Assembly (NCBI RefSeq): GCF_017874035.1
Contig: NZ_JAGGKV010000027.1
Coordinates: 29,206 to 93,205 of the forward strand
Reading direction: 5' to 3'
Source of the DNA: Paenibacillus aceris
Lineage (GTDB): Bacteria > Bacillota > Bacilli > Paenibacillales > NBRC-103111
DNA: 64,000 nucleotides
Shown here: piece by piece, positions 1-8,294 of the stretch
Layout of the letters: each line of letters opens with the position of its first letter
Numbering within the stretch: the first letter of the stretch is position 1
The notes under the pieces: model-generated
What the model saw: the letters and a program-made list of their open reading frames with translations, nothing else
What the model was told of the DNA's origin: nothing
The model's database searches: none
Program-made: the position numbers and the translations under genes

Positions 1-404
1 CCTATGTGGGAGAGCCAGCTATGCTGCACGGGGATTTTCATATCAAAAATGTGTTTTGGGACAATAGCGCTGTGACCGCGATAGATTTTGATCACCATTT
101 TACAGGGGACCCAGCCTGGGATGTAGCTTATCACGCCTGTCAAATTCAATTGAACGCATTTCTTAGAAAAGGGGATTTTCACTATTTTCGATCAGGCGTT
201 AAGACGTTTATTCAAACGTATCTTACCGAAGTGCCTGAGGATGAGCATGAAGATTTCCTGAAACGCATCTTGTATTACCGTGCCCGATCCTTATTTGAAA
301 GCTTGCATTATGAAATCTGTGTTTGCAAAACCAAAAAAATTGAAATCATTGAGCCATTTCTTCTGGAATGTGAACTCTCTTTGCAGGGTAAGGGATTTCA
401 ATGA
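1..404 (+). CDS. CotS-like / aminoglycoside-phosphotransferase-fold protein, C-terminal part
   Basis: Only the C-terminal ~133 residues lie in the window; the frame is open to the left edge, so the start is missing. The sequence HGDFHIKNV matches the phosphotransferase catalytic loop (HGDxxxxN), and AIDFDHH followed by GDPAWD matches the metal-binding Asp segment. Bacillus CotS and related spore-coat proteins share this kinase-like fold, so a spore-coat role is likely, but an antibiotic or small-molecule kinase cannot be excluded. The stop overlaps the next start as ATGA, so the two genes are translationally coupled. Confidence 0.75.
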   Translation, partial: YVGEPAMLHGDFHIKNVFWDNSAVTAIDFDHHFTGDPAWDVAYHACQIQLNAFLRKGDFHYFRSGVKTFIQTYLTEVPEDEHEDFLKRILYYRARSLFESLHYEICVCKTKKIEIIEPFLLECELSLQGKGFQ

Positions 405-2338
405 CCCCCGTTCGTATTCCGCTAGCTATCGTCCATCATGCGAACCAGTATTTGATCACCAATGGATATTTGAATCGCCCAGGGATCGAAGAAACGATTG
501 GCCCCAAAGACGGTTCATCCGGCTTAAGAGCTGTGTTAGAGCTTCATAGCAGATATGAAATCCCCTTTCATCTTCATATTAGCGGTACTTTAATAGAAGC
601 ATGCGCATGGTATGAACCCCTGTTTCTAGAAGAAATATCCGATCTGTGGCATGCCGGACTTGTCGAAATGATTGGATCATCGTATTCACAAAATATTATG
701 CCGTTATTTAGCGATACATTTAACCGTTATCAAATAGAGGAAGAGCTAAAACTATATCAGGCATGGTTAGGTGTCCAGCCTGCGGAAGTAAAAGGATTCT
801 GGATACCGGAGCGGGTCTGGAATACCGGCCGGCTAGCCAAAACCATCGCCGATTCCACACTCAGCAATAGGGGATTCAGCTATGTATTGGCTGATGATCG
901 TCTGTTTCTTCAAGATGCCGAGCGAAGCGCCTATGACCAGCACCCCTCTTATCAGTCTGATCTTTTTAAGCCTAGTAGGATTAAAGGTACCCAAGGTCTT
1001 CTTGCGCTTCCGCTATCTACCGAGATGAGATTGGGCTTACCGTTTCGGACAGAGCATAATGAAGCTAAACTGGATATTCTAATGGCTAATTTATGGAAGA
1101 CGATGGCGAAAAGTGGCCAAGATGTCATTGCCATATATGGAGACGATATGGAGAAAGCCGCAGGCATTCCACCCATGTGGGACCCTCAATCGTTAGAGCA
1201 TTACGAACGGTTTATGAAATGGCTGAAAAGAAGGCGGGATGTCGAGCCCATTCTGCTTGGCTCTTGGCTGCGCGGGCGAACCCGTAAATGGCCGATAAAG
1301 CCCCTTGGCCCAGGCACATATATGGAACTGGCCGGCCAGTTCGGTGCCGGAGAGGACTATTCGGGCTGGGCAGGCTCCGATCTCTGGCGTCCTTATCAGA
1401 TGATGTTCGATAGAGCTTGGGACAAAGTCAATCGTTTTACTGCGAGGGAGGGGGGCTCTTCTGCGCTGCATGATCTCTCGATCAAGCACTTATTAGCCTG
1501 CTCCTATGAGACAGGCTGGCATGATCCCGGAGTATCTTGGAAGGATGCTTCGCCTGCTCCGTGGGCACGTGCGCTGGCTAGTCATGCCCGTGCGGCCTAC
1601 ATCTTGCTGGAGGCTGCCAAGTGGCAGCAAGAAACGGATGACACCGAACGGCTCAAGCTGACAGTAGCCGATTTGGACGAGGATGGGCATGAAGAGGTCA
1701 TATTGCGTAATCATCGATTTGCTGTCGTCATTAGTCCTAGGTTCGGGGGGCGGATTCTGTACGCATTTTCATTTAGCGAGAAAGACGGCTGCATGATCAT
1801 AGGCAATCCATCCGATGATTGGAACTTACTCGAAGAACTGAACAGCTTCATGGAGAAACCGATGAATCACCCGGGAGCTCTTGCGGATAACGGATTTGAA
1901 CAGGATATTTATGAAATTGAAGCTGCTTTAAACGAAGAGGGAGCATCGGCGGAATTGGTCATTGTCAACAGGGAGCTGGGCAGCCGTGCCTATGGTTTGA
2001 GGAAGCGATTTGTTTTGAATAAAGATGAGCAGCGCTTGCTCGTCAAATATGAACACATTCCTCCCAGCATCTTGCCATTATCCCTTGATATCGGATTATC
2101 CCCTGACTATTTACGGCTGTTAAGGGAAGGACGTGCTTCACTAGCCCCCTATAAAGAGGGGGAGAAACAGGGCTATCGCTGTGGTAACTTGTTCGTTTGG
2201 GTACGCATAGAGTCAGAAAGAGTAAAATGGCATTTGGCCCGTTCACCTATATTCGGGCATGGGGTTTGCAAGGCACTTACCCTCACTTCCGGTGAAGCCG
2301 TATTTCAGATAGGGGTTGATAATTTAAATGAAGCCTAA
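401..2338 (+). CDS. Glycoside hydrolase family 57 protein
   Basis: This 645-residue protein has the marks of GH57 (retaining alpha-glucan-active enzymes). GFWIPERVW near residue 131 matches the segment carrying the catalytic nucleophile Glu, and IYGDDMEK near residue 244 matches the segment carrying the acid/base Asp. Residues ~420-645 form a beta-rich C-terminal region like those following GH57 catalytic cores. No signal peptide is seen, so it should act in the cytoplasm, possibly trimming or branching an alpha-glucan. The start is supported by AAGGG six bases upstream and by the ATGA overlap with the CotS-like gene. The exact substrate cannot be read from sequence. Confidence 0.85.
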   Translation: MTPVRIPLAIVHHANQYLITNGYLNRPGIEETIGPKDGSSGLRAVLELHSRYEIPFHLHISGTLIEACAWYEPLFLEEISDLWHAGLVEMIGSSYSQNIMPLFSDTFNRYQIEEELKLYQAWLGVQPAEVKGFWIPERVWNTGRLAKTIADSTLSNRGFSYVLADDRLFLQDAERSAYDQHPSYQSDLFKPSRIKGTQGLLALPLSTEMRLGLPFRTEHNEAKLDILMANLWKTMAKSGQDVIAIYGDDMEKAAGIPPMWDPQSLEHYERFMKWLKRRRDVEPILLGSWLRGRTRKWPIKPLGPGTYMELAGQFGAGEDYSGWAGSDLWRPYQMMFDRAWDKVNRFTAREGGSSALHDLSIKHLLACSYETGWHDPGVSWKDASPAPWARALASHARAAYILLEAAKWQQETDDTERLKLTVADLDEDGHEEVILRNHRFAVVISPRFGGRILYAFSFSEKDGCMIIGNPSDDWNLLEELNSFMEKPMNHPGALADNGFEQDIYEIEAALNEEGASAELVIVNRELGSRAYGLRKRFVLNKDEQRLLVKYEHIPPSILPLSLDIGLSPDYLRLLREGRASLAPYKEGEKQGYRCGNLFVWVRIESERVKWHLARSPIFGHGVCKALTLTSGEAVFQIGVDNLNEA

Positions 2339-3110
2339 TTTGTTTCCTGTTCAGCATTTGGGTCCCATGCCATTTGGATACTCCAAACCGCAGCTTATAG
2401 CGTTCAACGATGGCATGAAGTATGTCGTGAAATTTAAGAATAACCCTACCGGCACTCGTGTTTTGGTCAATGAGTATGTAGCCGCAAGGTTAGCGCAGTT
2501 GCTGGGAGTTCCAATTGCGCCCTTTTATATCGTCCCTATTTCCGATTCGTTCATCAGGGAGTCATCTTTCCATAGTAAATATCACTTTCAAGCTGGTCAG
2601 CAGTTTGCCAGTCTATATATAGAAAATTGTTCGCTTCTTATTTCGGATTTCATACGGAGGGAAGGCCCCCGTATCATGAACAGGGAAGCGCTGGCGGGGA
2701 TGCTTGTGTTCGATCTTTGGCTTAGCAATACAGACCGCAAAGAAAAGAATGTGCTGTTGCAGGACTGTGGAGAAGATGCATTTAAGTTGTATCTGATTGA
2801 TCATGGACGTTGTTTTGCCAATTCAAATTGGACCCCCGATACACTGCAAAACGTGAGGATGAATTTGGAATTAAGTGTTCATAAATGGGGGTTTTCCCTC
2901 CTGAAGGGCAGGGAGGAGCTTATTCCCCATATGGAAAAGGCAGCCTCCGTAAGCGATACGGTTATCTATAACATTCTTGATTCTATTCCCGAAGATTGGG
3001 AAGTCTCTGCATTGGATAGGGAAGCATTATATGCCTATCTTTTGAAAGCACAGAGAGAACTCCCGACGATCGTGGAAGAATTTATCAAAAAAACAGGCTC
3101 TGCTGAATAG
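2328..3110 (+). CDS. HipA-like kinase-fold protein (copy 1)
   Basis: This 260-residue protein resembles the stand-alone HipA-like kinase domain. It has a Lys in YVVKFKNN near residue 33, a catalytic loop SNTDRKEKNVLL near residues 133-144, and LIDHGRCF near residue 156 as the metal-binding Asp segment. There is no HipB partner, so it is not a classical toxin-antitoxin kinase. It overlaps the GH57 gene by 11 bases and ends inside a terminator hairpin. A paralogue lies at 21786-22574 with the same opening pattern (conserved P-x-x-F-DDG-KYVVKFKNNP). Protein or small-molecule kinase activity is inferred; the substrate is unknown. Confidence 0.75.
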   Translation: MKPNLFPVQHLGPMPFGYSKPQLIAFNDGMKYVVKFKNNPTGTRVLVNEYVAARLAQLLGVPIAPFYIVPISDSFIRESSFHSKYHFQAGQQFASLYIENCSLLISDFIRREGPRIMNREALAGMLVFDLWLSNTDRKEKNVLLQDCGEDAFKLYLIDHGRCFANSNWTPDTLQNVRMNLELSVHKWGFSLLKGREELIPHMEKAASVSDTVIYNILDSIPEDWEVSALDREALYAYLLKAQRELPTIVEEFIKKTGSAE

Positions 3111-3128
3111 CAGAGCCTGTTTTATAGG
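3089..3128. terminator. Rho-independent, probably bidirectional terminator
   Basis: A perfect 13-bp stem (AACAGGCTCTGCT paired with AGCAGAGCCTGTT, 4-base GAAT loop) is flanked by an A run on the left and a T run on the right. It contains the stop codon of the HipA-like gene and separates it from the convergent kinase-like gene. Confidence 0.9.
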
Positions 3129-3135
3129 GATAGCC

Positions 3136-3741
3136 TCATAACTTTAGTCTTAAAAGTTCAAAATCATCATGATTGACCCAAATATCGTACCAATCAGGAC
3201 TAATTTTGCTCACATAGGTGAGGAAATCAGCTGCGTAATCTCCCATGTCCGACAGCAGCTTCAATGGGAATACAACGGGCGTTGATTTGATGACATGGAC
3301 AACATCGATGATTTTCAGATCTTCTCCCGGCATCACAAAAATGTGCCTTGCAGAATGATCGAACCGATTGAATCCCACTTCAGCAAAGGTATCCAAAAGC
3401 ATGACGATCTTCTCAGCCAATTTCATGGACATTCCGTTCTCCTGTAAATAATCAAATAAACTAGGGGAGGTCAAATACTCCATGACGATATACTGGCTGC
3501 CCCAAAAATAAAGATAAGGACAAATCCCCGCTTTATTGCCTAGCTTCAAGGCATGAAGTTCGCGCTTGCAGTTTTTTTTCTGATAGTAAATTTTTACGCA
3601 GCGCTTCTCATCAATTTGAAAAACAGCCCCTTGCTTCCCCTGTCCAATGAGTCGCCAGCCAACAGGATTATCTATACTAATGTTGATGTCGGGTTTCCAC
3701 ACGCGTATCTGGTTCACTTTGTTCATCAGTTCATCGTCCAT
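3136..3741 (-). CDS. Small Ser/Thr protein-kinase-like protein (YrzF type)
   Basis: A 201-residue protein kinase-like fold. IGQGKQGAVF near residues 32-41 is the glycine-rich loop, VKIYY near residue 50 carries the ATP-anchoring Lys, FDHSARHIFV resembles the catalytic loop with Ser in place of the usual residues after Asp, and KIIDVVHV supplies the later Asp. It is shorter than eukaryotic-type kinases and like the small Bacillus YrzF group. I chose the ATG at 3741 because GGAG lies eight bases upstream; the ATG at 3789 has no ribosome binding site. It is transcribed convergently to the HipA-like gene and divergently from the small membrane protein. Role unknown. Confidence 0.7.
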   Translation of the reverse strand: MDDELMNKVNQIRVWKPDINISIDNPVGWRLIGQGKQGAVFQIDEKRCVKIYYQKKNCKRELHALKLGNKAGICPYLYFWGSQYIVMEYLTSPSLFDYLQENGMSMKLAEKIVMLLDTFAEVGFNRFDHSARHIFVMPGEDLKIIDVVHVIKSTPVVFPLKLLSDMGDYAADFLTYVSKISPDWYDIWVNHDDFELLRLKL

Positions 3742-3828
3742 AGCCTGGTCTCCAGTTCCTATGAAATAGCAACTTCTTCTATATATCATATGAAAGAGAA
3801 AGTGAACTAGAAACGGTATATAACTAGC

Positions 3829-3852
3829 AAATACTTTTACTTTAAAGTATTT
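3829..3852. promoter_or_regulatory. 9-bp inverted repeat between divergent genes
   Basis: AAATACTTT and AAAGTATTT are separated by six bases in the gap between the divergent kinase-like and membrane-protein genes. It could be an operator or a small hairpin; nothing else in the sequence decides this. Confidence 0.35.
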
Positions 3853-3897
3853 TCAGTATGAAAATCGTCAATGCTATGCATGAGGTGAACAGTGCAA

Positions 3898-4194
3898 ATG
3901 AGCGTGTTGATAGCGGTTTTTATATGCATCATCCCATTGATTATGCTGTTAGGAACTTGGTTGTTCAGATCGTGGAGAATTGTTTATGATTTGCTGGCCG
4001 TGCTGTGCGCCTATATATTCGGGATCATTAGCAGCTTGGCGGTTTATGAGATTTTGCGCGATGAGACGGTGTTTATGACAAATATACATGGGGTTTTCCA
4101 AAATAATTGGTTTCTGTTCAGCGGAGCCTATTTGGGAAGCTATGGCCTGTATATGCTTCAGCTCTGGACTGTGAAGCAGTTGAGACAAGAATAA
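3898..4194 (+). CDS. Small hydrophobic membrane protein
   Basis: A 98-residue protein that I do not recognise. It has about three hydrophobic segments: residues ~1-22, ~30-52 and ~75-92, each long enough to span a membrane, with Arg residues between the first two. The ATG at 3898 is preferred over the GTG at 3892 because GAGGTGA ends nine bases before it. It lies just upstream of the NagZ lipoprotein gene on the same strand, with a 70-base gap, so the two may be co-transcribed. The short length and codon pattern look like a real gene rather than a shadow. Confidence 0.65.
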   Translation: MSVLIAVFICIIPLIMLLGTWLFRSWRIVYDLLAVLCAYIFGIISSLAVYEILRDETVFMTNIHGVFQNNWFLFSGAYLGSYGLYMLQLWTVKQLRQE

Positions 4195-4264
4195 GCGAGT
4201 TAAACTAAAAACTGGCGTATGACGTCCAATAATAGACATGATCATACATAAAGAGGGTGAGAGT

Positions 4265-5554
4265 ATGACTAGAATCGTCTACAGGTTTATGAAATACAGC
4301 CTAGGTTTAGGTCTTTGTATGTCTGTATTGACGGGATGCTTCCAACGCTCAACGGCCAATCCTTCGATCGTTCCTACGTCTACTCAGACGGGGGCGCCTG
4401 TAAGTAGTTCGCCGGCTAGTCCATCTGCTGTACCGACACCAACACCGACAGTTGATCCTGTTCTGTCTATTCTCCAAGGCATGTCTGTGGATGAGAAAAT
4501 AGGGCAGCTGATTTTTGCCGGAATTGATGGCTATGAAATGAACCAGCATACCCGTGAACTCATTGATTCCTATCATATCGGCGGTATGATTTTGTACAAA
4601 ACGAATGTGAAGGATACAGGGCAGTTAATTAAACTTGTTAATGCATTGAAGCAAAAGAATGCAGGGAATAAGCTGCCTCTCTGGCTCGGAGTCGATGAAG
4701 AAGGCGGAAAAGTGACGCGTTTGCCGGATGAAATCACCAAAACACCTCCGAGTAAAGATATAGGAAACACGAAAAGTACGGAGTTCGCCTACGGTGTTGG
4801 CAGTCTGCTCGGGAAAGAGCTGAAAGCCTACGGCTTAAATGTTGATTTCGCACCTGTGCTCGATATTAACAGCAACCCTAATAATCCTGTCATCGGCGAT
4901 CGATCCTTTGGCGCGAATGCGTCAATTGTCAGCTCCTTGGGCATTCAAACGATGAAAGGGCTGCAGGCTCAGAAAGTGATGCCTGTCGTTAAGCATTTTC
5001 CGGGACATGGAGATACGTCCGTGGATTCGCATGTTCAGCTTCCTGTTGTGCAGAATGATCTGGCGAGACTGCGCAAGCTGGAACTACTGCCCTTTGCAGA
5101 AGCCTTTAAGCAGCAAGCGGATGCCGTTATGGTTGCCCATATCCTTCTGCCTAAAGTAGATGCCCAGAACCCGGCCTCCATGTCGAAGAAGATTATGACA
5201 GACTTGCTGCGGCAGGAGATGGGATTCCAGGGACTAATCATGACAGATGATATGACGATGGGGGCCATTATTAAAGCGTATGATCTTGGGGAAGCTGCGG
5301 TGAAGTCGGTTCTTGCCGGATCGAATGTCGTGATGGTCGGGCATGATTACGAGAAGGTGGCAGCGGTCGCCCAAGCACTTCGCCGAGCGGTTGAAGAGAA
5401 GCGAATTCCCATAGAAACGATCGACCGAAGTGTCATTCAAGTTATGAAGCTAAAACAGAAATACCAGTTGAATGATACCGTTGTGAAAACGCCTGACACG
5501 AAGCAAATCAATGCAGATGTAAAGCTCCTCTTGCAAAAATATCTGAACAAATGA
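4265..5554 (+). CDS. nagZ: Beta-N-acetylhexosaminidase lipoprotein (GH3, NagZ family)
   Basis: A 429-residue GH3 enzyme, expected to remove terminal beta-N-acetylglucosamine from muropeptides. It begins with a lipoprotein signal peptide ending in LTGC (lipobox), followed by a Pro/Thr/Ser linker to about residue 65. KHFPGHGDTSVDSH near residue 243 is the NagZ signature with the His/Asp pair that acts as acid/base, and MTDDMTMG near residue 326 carries the nucleophile Asp. It should sit on the outer face of the cytoplasmic membrane. The ATG at 4265 is chosen because AGAGGGTGA precedes it and it starts the signal peptide; the upstream ATG at 4238 would add a charged stretch. Confidence 0.92.
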   Translation: MTRIVYRFMKYSLGLGLCMSVLTGCFQRSTANPSIVPTSTQTGAPVSSSPASPSAVPTPTPTVDPVLSILQGMSVDEKIGQLIFAGIDGYEMNQHTRELIDSYHIGGMILYKTNVKDTGQLIKLVNALKQKNAGNKLPLWLGVDEEGGKVTRLPDEITKTPPSKDIGNTKSTEFAYGVGSLLGKELKAYGLNVDFAPVLDINSNPNNPVIGDRSFGANASIVSSLGIQTMKGLQAQKVMPVVKHFPGHGDTSVDSHVQLPVVQNDLARLRKLELLPFAEAFKQQADAVMVAHILLPKVDAQNPASMSKKIMTDLLRQEMGFQGLIMTDDMTMGAIIKAYDLGEAAVKSVLAGSNVVMVGHDYEKVAAVAQALRRAVEEKRIPIETIDRSVIQVMKLKQKYQLNDTVVKTPDTKQINADVKLLLQKYLNK

Positions 5555-5604
5555 AAAAACCTTTATTTTCCTGGTCATCTGACTGGGGGATAAAGGTTTT
5601 TTTG
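5554..5604 (+). terminator. Rho-independent terminator after nagZ
   Basis: AAAAACCTTTATTTTCC pairs with GGGGATAAAGGTTTTTTT across a short loop, directly after the stop codon and ending in a seven-T run. The A run on the left lets it also work for the convergent gene. Confidence 0.85.
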
Positions 5605-5625
5605 CTGTATCTCAGCATGCCGCGA

Positions 5626-6726
5626 TTAATAAACCGGCGTTCCGCCATCCAATAAAAATTTGGCATAGGCGATTGGTTTATAAAAGGTTGACTTCCACTC
5701 TTCCATCATATCGGCTTCCTTAAAGCTATAACGTTGATCTTTGCTATTGCATTCAATAAATAAAGGGAAGCCATGGCTGGTAAGTCCGATGTCGAGCCCT
5801 ATATCAGCCAAATGAGGCAGTTCTGCACTTAAATGCTTGGCGACGCGCATCGTAAAATCAGTAATCTGCTGATAAACAGCTGTCGGATCGAGTGACGGAT
5901 ATTCTCTTGCAAGAATATCCGGTAATCGCATGACTTCGCCGCCTTGCGCCACATTCGTAAGAAAGTGCTTTCGGGAAGCGACTTTCGCTACGATACCTGT
6001 GATGCCCCATTCACCGCATTCATCGCGCTGGGCCGAAATGCGAAGATCAAACGGGCGGCCGTCATATAAAGCCAGAGGTAAGCATTGTTGGACGATATAG
6101 GAGCGGTTCTTGAGCTTTTTTTGCAGGGAAATGGGCAGCTGTTTCGAAAAGCGAATTTGCCGCCAAATGCGATTGCTGATTCTCATGCTTGCCGGATAGA
6201 TGAGCCTCCACCCTGTTCCAAGTCGATCCATTTTCATAATACCACGGCCAATACTGGAATTCGTTGGCTTAATTATGAGTGAATCATAGGCATTCATCAT
6301 CATTCTTACATTTATCGGGTTTGCCGCATACGTACCAGGCATATGCGGCCGTATCGAGTCATTTTTGAGCAAGATTTGGTGGATAAGCAGCTTGCTGTAA
6401 CGGTTCCAACGATTAAATAAAATGATACCGTGCTGCGTCCAGCTTTCCAACGTATCGTAAGAAGCATGATCCAAGTAAATGGCACGGTTATGAATGACTT
6501 TGGGCAGATCGATCCATGCAAGGACGTAGTGTTCACCCGATGGGATGTAAGCGCGCACTTTCATCGTATCCATTCGAACGTCTTGAATGCGGAAATAGCA
6601 AGGAATCACCCCATATTCTTTGCCAGCTTCACTGTAGTAATGGATAGCTTCATATATTGTCTTCCCCTGGGGAATGCCATCGAATAAGGTGTCGTTTACT
6701 AAAATACCCACATAGGGATTTTCCAT
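5626..6726 (-). CDS. YheC/YheD-like ATP-grasp protein
   Basis: A 366-residue protein of the YheC/YheD endospore-coat-associated ATP-grasp group. The N-terminal half has the YVGILVND opening. The C-terminal half shows ATP-grasp features: LIIKPTNSSIGRGI (Lys plus Gly-rich loop), PFDLRISAQRD, and a terminal DIGLDIGL and IECNSK segment carrying metal ligands. Such enzymes form amide or peptide bonds using ATP; the substrate for this family is not known to me. GGAGTGGAAGG precedes the ATG. It is divergent from the GT4 gene, with a 231-base shared upstream region. Confidence 0.8.
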   Translation of the reverse strand: MENPYVGILVNDTLFDGIPQGKTIYEAIHYYSEAGKEYGVIPCYFRIQDVRMDTMKVRAYIPSGEHYVLAWIDLPKVIHNRAIYLDHASYDTLESWTQHGIILFNRWNRYSKLLIHQILLKNDSIRPHMPGTYAANPINVRMMMNAYDSLIIKPTNSSIGRGIMKMDRLGTGWRLIYPASMRISNRIWRQIRFSKQLPISLQKKLKNRSYIVQQCLPLALYDGRPFDLRISAQRDECGEWGITGIVAKVASRKHFLTNVAQGGEVMRLPDILAREYPSLDPTAVYQQITDFTMRVAKHLSAELPHLADIGLDIGLTSHGFPLFIECNSKDQRYSFKEADMMEEWKSTFYKPIAYAKFLLDGGTPVY

Positions 6727-6957
6727 TGCATTCCTTCCACTCCTTTACATTCAATTGACTGGCAGGCATTGCCTTTGCTTCATATAGCTTATGGAAAAGC
6801 AGGGCTGCTTGTTTGTACGGATGCTGATAGACGCACAAGAAGATGTGACGTTTGCACAGGTTGAAGGGGCGAATACCCAGACTAACCCATAAAATCCGCA
6901 TATGTATAGAAAAGAGGCTGTAACAGGCATTTAACGGATACGGAAAGGGGCCAGAAG

Positions 6958-8133
6958 ATGTGCAGCTTACCGATCAAAGTAGCAATTGTAACACCCGGTA
7001 CTTTCCCCATACCTTCAGGAACGAGCAGTTCTGTAGAAATGGTCGTTTATCATACAGCTAAGCAATTAGTTAAACATATGGGGGTTTACGTGCTTGGGCG
7101 TAAAACGCTTCATCAGCCGAGCCGTGAGATGAAAGAAGGTGTTCATTATTTACGTGTTCGATACGAGAAACCTGCTTCTTATATAGAGAGGGTAAGCCAG
7201 CAAATCAATCTGGTGAAACCGGCCTTTATTCAGGTTGAGAATCGGCCGCGTTTTGTACGGTATTTACGCAGGAAGCATCCGGGAGTAAAGATTAGTCTTA
7301 TGCTTCATTCCACGTCTTTTATTTCGGGGCCGCATATCTCTGTTCGAGAGCTGTCGGCATGCCTTCGGGCAGCCAATATCATTGTGGTTAACAGTGATTT
7401 TCTAAAGCGGCTAATTCAGCGTAAAGTGCCAAGCTGCTCACATAAAATTGTGACCCAGCATCTTGGGGCGGATTTAACCCAATTTACGTCCAAATGGACC
7501 CCGGAAGGAAGCGCGTCAGGCATGGCTTTGCTGAAAGAGCTAGGATATGAGGATAAGAAAATCATCTTATTTGTAGGGAGACTCATTCCGAAGAAAGGCG
7601 TACATCATCTCTTAGACGCCATGCTCCAAGTCGTCCAGACCGAGCCAAATGCGATCTTGCTTATTGTTGGCAGCGCCTACTATGGCAAAGAGGCGCAAAC
7701 CGATTATGTCCGTAAATTACACAGAATGGGAAGCTCAATGCCGCAATATGTTCGTTTTATCCCTTACGTATCACATAACGATATTGCGAAATGGTACCAG
7801 TCAGCAGACATCGTTGCCGTCCCATCTGCACCGAATGAAGCATTCGGTCTGGTGAATGTAGAGGCTATGGCAACGGGAGTGCCGGTTGTGGCAACTCGTT
7901 CGGGAGGGATTCAGGAGGTTGTCGATCATGGTACAACCGGTTATTTGGTTGATTCGAACCAAATTGCAGAGGAGCTGCCTCGGTATCTGCTTCGATTGCT
8001 GGGGGATGCGGAGCTTCGGCGGGTGATGGGAGAACAGGGGCTGCAAAGAGTGAGGCATATGTTTACATGGGAACGAAGCGCCGAACAATGGTTTGAACGA
8101 TATCAGAGCATGAGGAGGCGCACGCCGAGGTGA
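6958..8133 (+). CDS. GT4 glycosyltransferase, CotSA-like
   Basis: A 391-residue GT-B glycosyltransferase of family GT4. The N-terminal domain opens with VAIVTPGTFPIPSGTSSSVE; the nucleotide-sugar domain has ILFVGRLIPKKG near residue 201 and the E-x7-E motif EAFGLVNVEAMA near residue 293. Bacillus CotSA, a spore-coat protein encoded next to CotS, has this architecture, and the nearby CotS-like and YheC/D-like genes support that match. AAGGGG lies eight bases before the ATG. The donor and acceptor are not predictable. It lies directly upstream of the giant repeat gene, suggesting it may modify that protein. Confidence 0.82.
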   Translation: MCSLPIKVAIVTPGTFPIPSGTSSSVEMVVYHTAKQLVKHMGVYVLGRKTLHQPSREMKEGVHYLRVRYEKPASYIERVSQQINLVKPAFIQVENRPRFVRYLRRKHPGVKISLMLHSTSFISGPHISVRELSACLRAANIIVVNSDFLKRLIQRKVPSCSHKIVTQHLGADLTQFTSKWTPEGSASGMALLKELGYEDKKIILFVGRLIPKKGVHHLLDAMLQVVQTEPNAILLIVGSAYYGKEAQTDYVRKLHRMGSSMPQYVRFIPYVSHNDIAKWYQSADIVAVPSAPNEAFGLVNVEAMATGVPVVATRSGGIQEVVDHGTTGYLVDSNQIAEELPRYLLRLLGDAELRRVMGEQGLQRVRHMFTWERSAEQWFERYQSMRRRTPR

Positions 8134-8294
8134 TCCTGGTGCATTAGAACCGCATCTGAATGACGATTCTTATTTCCGGGCGTATCAGAATCGCATCTGG
8201 GTTAACGCACATTTTTAAGGGCGAACGTACATTTTATTGCATGCATGAATATGTTACAAATGACTAGATCATGAAGAGAAATGGAGAGGAGTCT

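Noticed and set aside
2328..3110. HipA toxin of a toxin-antitoxin pair
   Set aside because: No HipB-like DNA-binding gene is adjacent, the protein is shorter than HipA, and a paralogue occurs in a glycan operon.
6650..6901. 83-codon minus-strand frame upstream of the ATP-grasp gene
   Set aside because: It overlaps the ATP-grasp start by 77 bases and has no ribosome binding site.
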